Shown in pieces: positions 17,781-25,188 of a stretch of 64,000 bases of DNA. The stretch comes from an uncultured Clostridia bacterium. GTDB taxonomy: Bacteria > Bacillota > Clostridia > Christensenellales > CAG-314. Below the pieces are notes generated by a model. The model was not told where the DNA came from. It did not search any database and saw nothing but the letters and a program-made list of their open reading frames with translations. Numbering within the stretch: the first letter of the stretch is position 1; each line of letters opens with the position of its first letter. The stretch lies in contig CAMRUG010000001.1 in assembly GCA_947053925.1 (NCBI GenBank), forward strand, positions 62,001 to 126,000, written 5' to 3'. A program made the translations under genes and the position numbers.

Positions 17781-17856
17781 GTCTTGCGAATATTTTGCTT
17801 TGCGGTTATAGAAGTCGGCTTTACAGTCTATGTTTTAATTTTTTTATTGCAAAACA

Positions 17857-17886
17857 TTGACAAGCCGCAGTAAAAAGTGGTATGCT
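17857..17886 (+). promoter_or_regulatory. Sigma-A promoter of the attenuated ABC importer operon
   Basis: TTGACA (17857-17862), 18-base spacer, TATGCT (17881-17886). The transcript would start near 17893 and carry a leader of about 200 bases. Confidence 0.7.
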
Positions 17887-17919
17887 TTTAACATATTTTT
17901 TGACAGGATAAAAAATAAA

Positions 17920-17988
17920 ATGACAAAACGCAACAACTTTTACTTTGCATATCGCTTTTTTTACTACTTTGCAGATTGTGTAATGTAG
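17920..17988 (+). CDS. Phe/Tyr-rich leader peptide of a transcription attenuator
   Basis: A 22-codon open frame, ATG at 17920 and TAG at 17986-17988. Codons 7-17 read FYFAYRFFYYF: five Phe and four Tyr in eleven residues. No Trp codon is present. AGGA lies at 17905-17908, a rather long 11 bases before the ATG. It sits between a promoter and an intrinsic terminator in front of an ABC importer, the layout of classical amino-acid attenuators such as pheL. Codons 5-8 (17932-17941, AACAACTTTT) are perfectly complementary to 18004-18013 (AAAAGTTGTT), a candidate ribosome-sensitive alternative stem. The role is inferred from composition and layout. Confidence 0.72.
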   Translation: MTKRNNFYFAYRFFYYFADCVM

Positions 17989-18041
17989 CGGTTGCTGACG
18001 GAGAAAAGTTGTTAATTTAAAATTGTACATTTAGATTACTC

Positions 18042-18073
18042 AAGACTCTTTCGACAATCGGAAGAGTTTTTTG
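18042..18073 (+). terminator. Attenuator terminator ahead of the ABC importer
   Basis: Stem AAGACTCTTTCG (18042-18053 region) with CGGAAGAGTTTT, five-base loop ACAAT, then a run of six T (18067-18072). It lies only about 22 bases before the substrate-binding protein start, so it must be conditional. Confidence 0.8.
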
Positions 18074-18094
18074 TTTTATTTAAGGAGAAAAATT

Positions 18095-19063
18095 ATGAAA
18101 AAACTTTTGACAATCGTTATTACGGCAGTTCTTTTGATAACCTGTATTTTAACGCTTATATCGTGCGACTCGGCAGATTATACCGTAGGTATATGTCAAC
18201 TTGTTACTCACGATGCTCTGGATGCCGCAACGCAGGGTTTTATGGACGCGTTGCAAGAGGAAATGGATAAGGCGGGTAAAACGGTAAAATTCGATTTGCA
18301 AAACGCGCAAAACGACGCAAGTATTTGTACAACGATAGTCAACAAGTTTAATGCTCAGCAAGTTGACTTGATTTTGGCAAATGCTACCCCCGCTTTAGAC
18401 GCGGCACGCAGCGTTACCAAAACAATTCCGATTCTCGGAACGTCTATTACGGAATACGGTGTAGCTTTGGGGCGCGACGATATAACAAACGGTATTATAG
18501 GCGGCAATATCAGCGGTACAAGCGATTTGGCTCCTCTTGACAGACAGGCGCAAATGATTGTCGACTTGGTGCCGTCTGCGCAAAAAGTCGGTTTGCTGTA
18601 CTGTTCGGCAGAACCCAATTCGTCTTTTCAGGCTAACGAAATAAAAAAGTATCTTGAAGCGGCAGGTAAAACTTGCGCGGTTTATACCTTTACCGATACC
18701 ACGGATATTTCCGCCATAGCCGAAAGCGCCGCGCAAAACAGCGATGTGATTTATGTTCCTACTGACAATACTGTCGCCCACAACACTTCAACTATAGATA
18801 CCGCTTGCAAAAAGTACAATGTTCCCGTAATAGCGGGAGAAGAAGGCATTTGCAAAGGATGCGGCATAGCGACGCTTTCTATCAGTTATTATAATTTGGG
18901 CGTTGCAACGGGAAAGATGGCGGCGCAAATACTGCTTAACGGTGCAGATATTTCCACGATGAAAATTGCCTATGACGAAGAGCCTGTATATAAATACGAC
19001 AAAGAACGTTGTGAATTATACGGCATTACGGTTCCCGATAATTATGTTGAACTTGTAAAATAA
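18095..19063 (+). CDS. ABC transporter substrate-binding lipoprotein, TrpX/ABC_sub_bind family
   Basis: A 322-residue exported lipoprotein that would capture ligand outside the membrane. Signal peptide with lipobox LISC (Cys at about residue 24), then the two-lobed ABC_sub_bind fold: VGICQLVTHDALDAATQGF, ILANATPALDAARSV, GTSITEYGVALG and VGLLYCSAEPNSSFQ. Homologues in streptococci (TrpX) are tied to tryptophan uptake. Here the upstream leader peptide senses Phe/Tyr, so the ligand is more likely Phe, Tyr or another aromatic compound (inference). AAGGAG precedes the ATG at 18095; an upstream in-frame TTG at 18071 would include this site and is rejected. Confidence 0.9.
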   Translation: MKKLLTIVITAVLLITCILTLISCDSADYTVGICQLVTHDALDAATQGFMDALQEEMDKAGKTVKFDLQNAQNDASICTTIVNKFNAQQVDLILANATPALDAARSVTKTIPILGTSITEYGVALGRDDITNGIIGGNISGTSDLAPLDRQAQMIVDLVPSAQKVGLLYCSAEPNSSFQANEIKKYLEAAGKTCAVYTFTDTTDISAIAESAAQNSDVIYVPTDNTVAHNTSTIDTACKKYNVPVIAGEEGICKGCGIATLSISYYNLGVATGKMAAQILLNGADISTMKIAYDEEPVYKYDKERCELYGITVPDNYVELVK

Positions 19064-19091
19064 AATATTATAAATATAAAGGAAAAATAAA

Positions 19092-20018
19092 ATGTTATTT
19101 TTACGGACAATCCCCGGCGCAATATCTTTGGGACTGATATGGGGAGTAATGGCAATAGGTCTTTACATATCATACAAAATTCTCGATTTTGCCGATCTTA
19201 CGGTAGACGGTTCTATATGCACAGGCGCAGTGGTTTGCGCTACGTTGATGAATGTCGGCGTGCCTATGCCTGTTGCTTTGCTGATAGCGGTTTTGGCAGG
19301 GTGCGTATGCGGACTGATTACGGGTATGTTCCATACTCTTATGGGAATTCCTCCCATTCTGTCGGGGATTCTTACCCAACTTGCATTGTGGTCGGTAAAT
19401 CTCAAAATTTTGGGCAAGGCTCACGAATCGTTAAACGGCGACAAAGTGTTTTTGTTGGTACAGCAGATGAATCAGTGGCAGACAATACTGATAATGCTCG
19501 GCATTGTCGCCGTTTTAACAGGCTTGTTGTACTGGTTTTTCGGAACAAAAATCGGAAGCGCAATCCGCGCAACGGGTTGCAACGAACGAATGGCGCGTGC
19601 ACAAGGCATAAATACCAAAGCCGCAAAGGTGTTGGGACTTGCGGTTTCTAACGGCGTTGTGGCATTGTCGGGGGCGTTATTGTGTCAGTATTTAAGTTCT
19701 GCGGATATAAATATGGGACGCGGGGCGATTGTTACGGGGCTTGCCGCGGTAATTATCGGGCTTGCCGTCGTCAGCAGAATTTCATCTAATTTTGCCGTAC
19801 GGCTCATAGGAGTAGTGGTCGGGGCAATAATTTATTTTACGGTATATCAGTTTATCGTTAATTTAGGCTTTGATACGGATTTGCTAAAACTGTTATCCGC
19901 ATTGCTCGTTGCGCTGTTTTTGGCAATACCTTATTGGAAGAATAAGTATTACAGAAAAAGACCGCGCTGTAAAGAAAAAACCGCGCAAGGAGGAGACTCA
20001 AATGTCGGACAAAACTAA
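19092..20018 (+). CDS. ABC importer permease (TrpY-like, BPD_transp_2 type)
   Basis: A 308-residue membrane protein with about eight hydrophobic helices. Landmarks: ISLGLIWGVMAIGLYISYK at the N-terminus, GAVVCATLMN, and the cytoplasmic coupling segment GSAIRATGCNERMARAQGI. These match the permease partner of ABC_sub_bind proteins and resemble the branched-chain/ribose permease superfamily. It starts 28 bases after the binding protein behind AAAGGAAA and overlaps the ATPase gene by 17 bases in another frame. Its charged C-terminal tail extends into that overlap. Confidence 0.9.
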   Translation: MLFLRTIPGAISLGLIWGVMAIGLYISYKILDFADLTVDGSICTGAVVCATLMNVGVPMPVALLIAVLAGCVCGLITGMFHTLMGIPPILSGILTQLALWSVNLKILGKAHESLNGDKVFLLVQQMNQWQTILIMLGIVAVLTGLLYWFFGTKIGSAIRATGCNERMARAQGINTKAAKVLGLAVSNGVVALSGALLCQYLSSADINMGRGAIVTGLAAVIIGLAVVSRISSNFAVRLIGVVVGAIIYFTVYQFIVNLGFDTDLLKLLSALLVALFLAIPYWKNKYYRKRPRCKEKTAQGGDSNVGQN

Positions 20019-20859
20019 AAAAACTTGCGCACAGTCTACGGAAAACACGCAATCGATGGCTGGAAACATTCCTATGTTGTCTATAGAAAATGTTACAAAA
20101 ATTTTCCACCGCGGTACGGTTAACGAGAAAGTTGCGCTCAACGGCATAGCTATGACTCTTGACGAAGGCGACTTTGTAACGGTAATAGGCGGTAACGGAG
20201 CAGGTAAATCCACATTGCTCAACGCTGTTGCCGGAGTGTTTGCAATTGACAGCGGTAAAGTAATAATTGACGGCATAGATGTAACTAAAATGCCTGAACA
20301 CAAGCGCGCAAGCGTTGTCGCGCGCGTATTTCAGGATCCGATGATAGGCACGGCGGCGTCTATGAATATAGAAGAAAACCTTGCTCTTGCCGGTATGAGA
20401 GGAAAACGGCGTACTTTAAGTTGGAACGTGAACAAAAAGGACAAAGCAACTTATCGCGAACTTGTGGCATCTTTGGAGTTGGGATTGGAATCCCGTATGA
20501 ATGCAAAAGTGGAATTGTTATCGGGCGGACAGCGTCAGGCTTTGACTTTACTTATGGCAACGCTTAATAAGCCGAAACTGTTGCTTTTAGACGAACACAC
20601 TGCCGCATTAGACCCTAAAACAGCGGCAAAAGTTTTGGCGTTAACCGAGCAAATAACAGCCGCAAACAATCAAACAACAATTATGATTACCCACAATATG
20701 AAAGACGCTCTCACATACGGCAACAAAATTGTTATGATGAACGAGGGCGAAGTAATATTTACCGCGCAAGGCGAAGAAAAACAAAAATTAACCGTTAGCG
20801 ATCTTCTTACCAAATTCCACGAATTGGGCGACGAAAACGACAGAATTTTGCTGTCGTAA
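20002..20859 (+). CDS. ABC importer ATP-binding protein (TrpZ-like)
   Basis: A 285-residue ATPase energising the preceding permease. Walker A GGNGAGKSTLLNAV, signature LSGGQRQALTLLM, Walker B LLLLDEHTAALDPKTA and switch His ITHNMKDAL. DEH in place of DEP after the Walker B Glu is a recurrent trait of this importer subgroup. An N-terminal extension of about 30 polar residues precedes the nucleotide-binding domain. The start at 20002 is placed by AAGGAGGAG 8-15 bases upstream. It completes a binding protein-permease-ATPase operon under one attenuator. Confidence 0.92.
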   Translation: MSDKTKKTCAQSTENTQSMAGNIPMLSIENVTKIFHRGTVNEKVALNGIAMTLDEGDFVTVIGGNGAGKSTLLNAVAGVFAIDSGKVIIDGIDVTKMPEHKRASVVARVFQDPMIGTAASMNIEENLALAGMRGKRRTLSWNVNKKDKATYRELVASLELGLESRMNAKVELLSGGQRQALTLLMATLNKPKLLLLDEHTAALDPKTAAKVLALTEQITAANNQTTIMITHNMKDALTYGNKIVMMNEGEVIFTAQGEEKQKLTVSDLLTKFHELGDENDRILLS

Positions 20860-21067
20860 ACAATATATTTTAAATGCGGCAGCGGGATGTATTAAACCGA
20901 AGATATTTTTGCAAGTAAATTAAAGGCGGTGATAGACCGATGTTAAGCAGGCAAAATAATGTTTTTTAAATATTATTTGCGTTTGCGAACGAGATTTCTT
21001 TAAACCGTTGTTGATATGTATGTTATAACTTAAAGCAACAAATCGACTGTCAAGCAACGGGCATTTG

Positions 21068-21096
21068 TTGACCGTATCGGTAGGTTGTGCTACAAT
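21068..21096 (+). promoter_or_regulatory. Sigma-A promoter of nagA
   Basis: TTGACC (21068-21073), 17-base spacer, TACAAT (21091-21096), 24 bases before the ATG; AAGGAG lies between. Confidence 0.78.
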
Positions 21097-21119
21097 TGTC
21101 TTAAACAAGGAGAAAACCG

Positions 21120-22205
21120 ATGATTCTTTATAAAAACGGGCAGGCGTTAATAGACGGCAAACTTATCAAGACAGATATAGTTGCAAATCACGGACGGATT
21201 ATAGCAATCGAAACAGACGTTGTGCCTGACGAACAAACAGAAGTAATTGACTGTGCGGGCAAATACATTTTGCCTGCGTTAATAGACACGCATACTCACG
21301 GTGCAAACGGATATGATTTCAATTCGGCGGATATTGACGGAATGAAAAAGATAATGGAGTTTTACATTTCGCACGGGGTCGGAACTGTTTTCCCTACTGT
21401 AATGACCGATTCTGATGAAACAATGTGCCGTCAATTATCGTTAATTGCCGAGCTTGCAAAAGACTATCCCGAAGTCAAAGGAATTCATTTGGAAGGACCT
21501 TTTTTGTCGGAAAAGTTTTGCGGTGCAATGCCTGTACGGTATTTGCAAAAGCCGTCGTTCGATAAGTTTTTAGAATACCAATCGGCGGCGCAGGGATTGA
21601 TAAAAATTATCACTGTCGCGCCCGAGTTGCCTAATGCAATAGAGTTCATTACCGAAGCGGTAACAGCGCGCGTAAAGGTATCTATCGGACATAGCGGCGC
21701 GGACGGCGACACGGTAGAAAAGGCTTTGAAAGCGGGAGCAACTTCGTTTACGCACTGGGGAAATGCTATGGCTCCGCTTGACAGGCACAACCTTAATGTT
21801 GCGGGAGCAGGAATGTTAAGCAATGCGTATTGCGAAGTTATATGCGACGGCAAGCACGTTGATAAAGATGTATTGAGACTTCTAATTAAAACCAAAGGAA
21901 TAGACAAAGTTGTAGGGATAACGGACAGTATAATGGCAACGGGGCTTCCTGACGGCAAGTATAAGTTGGGCGTAAACGACGTTACGGTAATTAAAGGAGA
22001 CGCTAAAATTACAGGCACGGATATACGCGCAGGCAGTACGTTGGACGCTTATTCGGGACTTGCGAACGTAGTAAGCTTTACTGGTTTGCCTCTTGCCGAA
22101 GCTATCAAACTTTGGACGGTAAATCCTGCTAAGCGCATAGGAATGTTTGACCGTTTAGGAACAATCGAGGTTGGTAAGGACGCCGATTTTATTTTGTTCG
22201 GTTAA
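21120..22205 (+). CDS. nagA: N-acetylglucosamine-6-phosphate deacetylase
   Basis: Cytosolic amidohydrolase that removes acetate from GlcNAc-6-phosphate, feeding amino-sugar recycling and catabolism. The 361-residue protein shows DTHTHGANGYDFN (metal-site HxH motif), HLEGPFLSEKFCGAMP (Glu ligand and substrate loop), SIGHSGADGDTV (His ligand), SFTHWGNAM (usually THLFNAM, here with Trp) and IVGITDSIMATG (catalytic Asp). No nagB or PTS gene is adjacent; it is a single-gene unit with its own promoter. Confidence 0.94.
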   Translation: MILYKNGQALIDGKLIKTDIVANHGRIIAIETDVVPDEQTEVIDCAGKYILPALIDTHTHGANGYDFNSADIDGMKKIMEFYISHGVGTVFPTVMTDSDETMCRQLSLIAELAKDYPEVKGIHLEGPFLSEKFCGAMPVRYLQKPSFDKFLEYQSAAQGLIKIITVAPELPNAIEFITEAVTARVKVSIGHSGADGDTVEKALKAGATSFTHWGNAMAPLDRHNLNVAGAGMLSNAYCEVICDGKHVDKDVLRLLIKTKGIDKVVGITDSIMATGLPDGKYKLGVNDVTVIKGDAKITGTDIRAGSTLDAYSGLANVVSFTGLPLAEAIKLWTVNPAKRIGMFDRLGTIEVGKDADFILFG

Positions 22206-22357
22206 TTACGGTATAGTCAACGTTGCAATTTACACGTTTGTGTTTTTTTTTGTAAAATAGTTCCGTTTTGGGCATTTTATATTTTTAATCAAACAATTAT
22301 AAATTGTGCTTTATGCTATCCTAAAACCGATTTTATAGTAAACCGTATTTACAGTTA
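22206..22357. other. Intergenic region after nagA
   Basis: AT-rich spacer; T-rich stretches are present but no convincing terminator stem. It leads into the promoter and riboswitch of the SPFH gene, so that about 430 bases separate the two coding regions. Confidence 0.4.
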
Positions 22358-22386
22358 TTGACAAGTATTTAAAAATTTGCTACAAT
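22358..22386 (+). promoter_or_regulatory. Sigma-A promoter of the riboswitch-SPFH transcript
   Basis: TTGACA (22358-22363), 17-base spacer, TACAAT (22381-22386). The transcript would begin near 22393 with a stable 5' hairpin, GCAAGGCGG/CCGCTTGC (22393-22414). Confidence 0.8.
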
Positions 22387-22419
22387 AATAATGCAAGGCG
22401 GAAGTACCGCTTGCGTAAA

Positions 22420-22512
22420 TATGAGGGAGTAATCGGTGTGTATACACTGCTCAAACCGTCAGCACAGCTTACTTAAAGTAAGTTCGGTAGAGATTAAAGT
22501 ATAAGACTCATA
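22420..22512 (+). promoter_or_regulatory. yybP-ykoY-type (Mn2+) riboswitch aptamer upstream of the SPFH gene
   Basis: P1 is TATGAG (22420-22425) with CTCATA (22507-22512). It is followed on the 5' side by GGAGTAATC, the L1 element (consensus GGAGUAGC), and closed on the 3' side by AAGAC, matching the family's (A/G)AGAC before P1. Between them lie ACCGTCAGCACA (compare GUCGUCAAUACG), a P3-like hairpin CTTACT/AGTAAG and GGTAGAGATT. A terminator shares the 3' P1 strand, so metal binding should favour read-through (ON switch), as known for this class. Identification is by eye; Infernal against RF00080 would decide. Confidence 0.72.
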
Positions 22513-22543
22513 CGGAGTTTTCCGTGTGGGCTTTTTGTTTTTA
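22507..22543 (+). terminator. Riboswitch expression-platform terminator
   Basis: CTCATACGGA (22507-22516), loop GTTT, TCCGTGTGGG (22521-22530), then CTTTTTGTTTTT. The first six bases are also the 3' strand of the aptamer P1, which makes the two folds mutually exclusive. Confidence 0.82.
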
Positions 22544-22637
22544 AACATAATACGGAAAACTCGTATAGCCGCTACGTCTTGTAAATAATATTATACAAAT
22601 GCGGAAGTGTTTTTCAGCACTCCGCGAAGGAGTTATT

Positions 22638-23687
22638 ATGTTAGGAACAATTATAGCAATTATTTTAGTTTTAATTACAGCGGGCAGTATTGCAGGCGCG
22701 GTCGTTTTCAATACAAAAAAACGCCGTAACAAAAAGTTGTTTGTATCGTGCATATCGGTAGCGGCGGCTTGTTTTGCGCTGTTTATGTTTGTGCCTTTTA
22801 GCATACACACTGTTCAGCCAGGTCAAGTTGCCGTAGTTAAGGTGTGGGGTAAGGCAGAATATACCCGTACTGCAGGCACATATTTTGATTTTTGGATTAG
22901 CAATCAGTACGATTATTACGATGCTACCGTCCAACAAAAAGAAATCGAAACAATGTGCTACTCGTCCGACGCGCAGGCAATGGATGTTGAAGTCGTAGTG
23001 CAGTATCAAATTCAATCGGACAGAGCAGTAGAAATAGCCAACAAGTATCGCGGGTTGGATAATTTGAGCAGGCTTATAAGTAACGTTGCAATCGACAAAG
23101 CCAAAACCGTTTTGTCGCAAAAATCGGCAATGACAATAATCGAAACCCGCGCAACGGTTAGTCCTGCAATCGAAGAAGAAATTAAAAATGTCGTAACGGA
23201 AGGCTACTGCGTGGATATCGTGGCTGTTGTTATTACCAATATCGATTTCTCGGATGCTTTTGAAGCAACCGTTGAAGACAAGATGATAGCAGAACAGCAA
23301 CAGTTAAAGGCCAAGTACGAAAAAGAAAAAGCCATTATCGAAGCGGAAAAGGAACTAGAAGTTGCCAAACTTGCCGCTCAAGCCAACATTGCCAAGGCAG
23401 AAGGTGATGCGGAAGCCGTGAGAGTCAAAGCGCAAGCGGAAGCAAACGCTATCAAGCTTAAATCTATCGAAGTGGCGCGTATGCTAGGCTTTCCCATTAC
23501 CGAAACGGAGTCCGACGACGGCACGGTTTACGACATTGACTTTACGGGCAAAACCGAAGCGGAAATAAAGGTAATAAGCGATTACCTTAGATATATCGAG
23601 TACCTTGAAGTTTGGGACGGCAAGTTACCTACCGTTATGGGCGGCGATAACGCCAACGTGTTTATTCCCGTCAATCCCCAAGCGTAA
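22638..23687 (+). CDS. SPFH/Band 7 (prohibitin/stomatin-like) membrane protein
   Basis: A 349-residue protein with two N-terminal hydrophobic segments (residues about 2-20 and 33-50) followed by an SPFH domain: FSIHTVQPGQVAVVKVWGKA, VEVVVQYQIQ and VDIVAVVITNIDFSDAFEATVE. A long charged helix with repeated EAEKE/AKAEGDAEAVR/AQAEANA units drives oligomerisation. Such proteins form membrane microdomain or protease-associated rings (HflK/C, flotillin). Start at ATG 22638 behind GAAGGAG; an upstream in-frame ATG at 22599 is rejected because it includes that site. Placement under a Mn2+-type riboswitch is unusual. Confidence 0.88.
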   Translation: MLGTIIAIILVLITAGSIAGAVVFNTKKRRNKKLFVSCISVAAACFALFMFVPFSIHTVQPGQVAVVKVWGKAEYTRTAGTYFDFWISNQYDYYDATVQQKEIETMCYSSDAQAMDVEVVVQYQIQSDRAVEIANKYRGLDNLSRLISNVAIDKAKTVLSQKSAMTIIETRATVSPAIEEEIKNVVTEGYCVDIVAVVITNIDFSDAFEATVEDKMIAEQQQLKAKYEKEKAIIEAEKELEVAKLAAQANIAKAEGDAEAVRVKAQAEANAIKLKSIEVARMLGFPITETESDDGTVYDIDFTGKTEAEIKVISDYLRYIEYLEVWDGKLPTVMGGDNANVFIPVNPQA

Positions 23688-23715
23688 GGCATACCTGTTC
23701 TTAATAAAAAAACGC

Positions 23716-23744
23716 TTGACACTTTGTTTCTTGCAAGTTATAAT
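23716..23744 (+). promoter_or_regulatory. Consensus sigma-A promoter of rpmE
   Basis: Perfect TTGACA (23716-23721), 17-base spacer, perfect TATAAT (23739-23744). Confidence 0.92.
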
Positions 23745-23757
23745 ACAATAGCACGAT

Positions 23758-23773
23758 TAGGAGACCGCTCCTA
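23758..23773 (+). promoter_or_regulatory. Short leader hairpin of rpmE (possible L31 autoregulatory leader)
   Basis: TAGGAG (23758-23763), ACCG loop, CTCCTA (23768-23773), at about +8 of the transcript. L31 leaders are a known class of ribosomal-protein mRNA hairpins; assignment to one of the Rfam L31 leader families is a guess. Confidence 0.4.
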
Positions 23774-23799
23774 AAATTTAAAAGGCGAGGTAATGCAAA

Positions 23800-24006
23800 A
23801 TGAAACAAGGTATACATCCGAATTATCACGAAGCGACTGTTGTATGTGCTTGTGGCGCAACCTTTAAGACCGGTACGACAAAAGATACCGATACTATCAA
23901 GGTGGAAATCTGCAATAAATGCCATCCTTACTTTACAGGTAAGCAAAAGTTGGTAGACGCAGGCGGACGCGTAGACAAGTTCAAGAAGAAGTACGGACTT
24001 CAATAA
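23800..24006 (+). CDS. rpmE: Large-subunit ribosomal protein bL31, zinc-binding (C+) form
   Basis: A 68-residue ribosomal protein. It starts [16 protein letters not shown] and carries the zinc ligands in VVCACG and ICNKCHP, then the signature [20 protein letters not shown]. All four metal ligands of the C+ type are plausible, so this is the zinc-replete paralog rather than YtiA-type. Start behind AGGCGAGG. Monocistronic, with a consensus promoter and a strong terminator. Confidence 0.97.
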   Translation: MKQGIHPNYHEATVVCACGATFKTGTTKDTDTIKVEICNKCHPYFTGKQKLVDAGGRVDKFKKKYGLQ

Positions 24007-24016
24007 CAGTAATTTT

Positions 24017-24052
24017 AACGGACAACTGGAAAACAGTTGTCCGTTGTTTTTT
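24017..24052 (+). terminator. Intrinsic terminator after rpmE
   Basis: 12-bp perfect stem AACGGACAACTG / CAGTTGTCCGTT with a GAAAA loop, followed by GTTTTTTTT. Confidence 0.93.
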
Positions 24053-24063
24053 TTGCAGAAATT

Positions 24064-24185
24064 AAATACGCAACGCAAGGCACGGACTCTTGCAGTGCTT
24101 GCCTTTGCTTACGCAAGCAAGCCTTGCAATCATCTGTGCCTTTACGCTAACGCTAGTTTGACTTTCCGTCAAACGTTGCGTATTT
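24064..24185. repeat. 122-bp multi-branched inverted-repeat element
   Basis: Outer arms AAATACGCAACG (24064-24075) and CGTTGCGTATTT (24174-24185) are perfect inverted repeats. Inside are nested pairs: AAGGCAC (24077) with GTGCCTT (24136), GCTTGC with GCAAGC, and GTTTGAC with GTCAAAC. The whole would fold into a closed multi-arm structure as DNA or RNA. No coding capacity. It resembles a MITE or REP-type element; it could also be a structured RNA. Confidence 0.6.
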
Positions 24186-24540
24186 TGAATAGTAAACCGT
24201 ATGTTAATTGAGAAAGATAGGACTTGTGTTTTGTATATGATTTAAAAAATTGTACAAACAAAGCAAGCAACAGCCGCTCCGTGTGGATCACGAAGCGACT
24301 GTTAAATAAAATGTAATATTAAATATAACTTTAAGGATAGCAATTTCGGCAAACGAGTGTGTCTATTTAACAATAATATTTATGCTTAACAGACTTTGTG
24401 CAATTATTGTCTGTTAAAAGCATTGTATCAATTTTTCAGTTAAAATTTCAATATCGTTAAAATGCAGTCTGTTTATGTAAGTAGCGTTAGTATTTTTTTA
24501 CAATAGTTCTTATGAACAATATTTTATGTATATTTTTTAT
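24186..24540. other. Intergenic region between rpmE and the mntP operon end
   Basis: About 355 bases without a gene. It includes an imperfect 15-bp hairpin (AACAGCCGCTCCGTG with CACGAAGCGACTGTT, about 24268-24303) that may terminate the mntP transcript or be another small repeat. The rest is AT-rich. Confidence 0.4.
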
Positions 24541-25185
24541 TTAAAAGAAAACGCCGCTTATCAGTATTTCTAAACCGATTGCAATAAGTACCGCACCGCC
24601 GACTATTTCCGCCTTACTGCCAAGTTTATCACCGAATTTTTTGCCTAAAAAAATTGCACCGAGCGACAATGCAAAAGTAACGACGGCAATTATCCCCGAA
24701 CACAGTAGTGCCACCCAAACACTGCTTCCTGCAATTTCCGACAATGAAAAACCCGTGGACAGCGCGTCTACGGATGTTGCCAACGCTTGTAACAACAGCG
24801 CAGCAAAAGTCAACTTTTTTACGGTTTTTGTTTGTTGTTTGTCAACAATATCGGTTGTGGATTGTTCTTGCGCCGCGTTCTTTTCCGAGCGTATTTCTTT
24901 TATTCCGTCGTAAAGCATTTTGCCGCCAATTATTGCAAGTAAAACAAAAGCAATATAGGGCACATATTTAGTAAATGCGGTAAATTTATCTACAACAAGC
25001 GTTACGCACGTCCAGCCAATCATCGGCATTAAGGCTTGAAAAAACGCGTACATAAACGCAATAAGCACTGCCTTGCCGTTTCTCATTTTCGGCTCGTTCA
25101 GCCCGTTGGTCATAGAAACGGCACAAGCGTCCATTGCCAATCCTATGCCGAGAAACAAACTTGACAGTATTATTTTCCACCACAT
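24541..25185 (-). CDS. mntP: Manganese efflux pump MntP
   Basis: A 214-residue, six-helix membrane protein that exports Mn2+. The opening SLFLGIGLAMDACAVSMTNGL, with the conserved Asp and Asn-Gly of the first half-repeat, and the later LLQALATSVDALSTGFSL, with the second conserved Asp, are the two internal repeats of the DUF204/MntP family. A charged insert (about residues 95-120) separates them. It starts three bases after the exchanger stop and shares its riboswitch-controlled transcript, which fits the known yybP-ykoY regulation of mntP. Confidence 0.93.
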   Translation of the reverse strand: MWWKIILSSLFLGIGLAMDACAVSMTNGLNEPKMRNGKAVLIAFMYAFFQALMPMIGWTCVTLVVDKFTAFTKYVPYIAFVLLAIIGGKMLYDGIKEIRSEKNAAQEQSTTDIVDKQQTKTVKKLTFAALLLQALATSVDALSTGFSLSEIAGSSVWVALLCSGIIAVVTFALSLGAIFLGKKFGDKLGSKAEIVGGAVLIAIGLEILISGVFF

Positions 25186-25188
25186 AAA

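Noticed and set aside
17857..18094. T-box or other amino-acid riboswitch before the ABC importer
   Set aside because: No T-box sequence (AGGGUGGNACCGCG-like) or specifier-loop arrangement was found; the aromatic leader frame and terminator explain the region better.
20930..20975. Nine-codon frame with a good ribosome binding site before nagA as a leader peptide
   Set aside because: No terminator or alternative pairing follows it, and the nagA promoter lies downstream, so it cannot control nagA.
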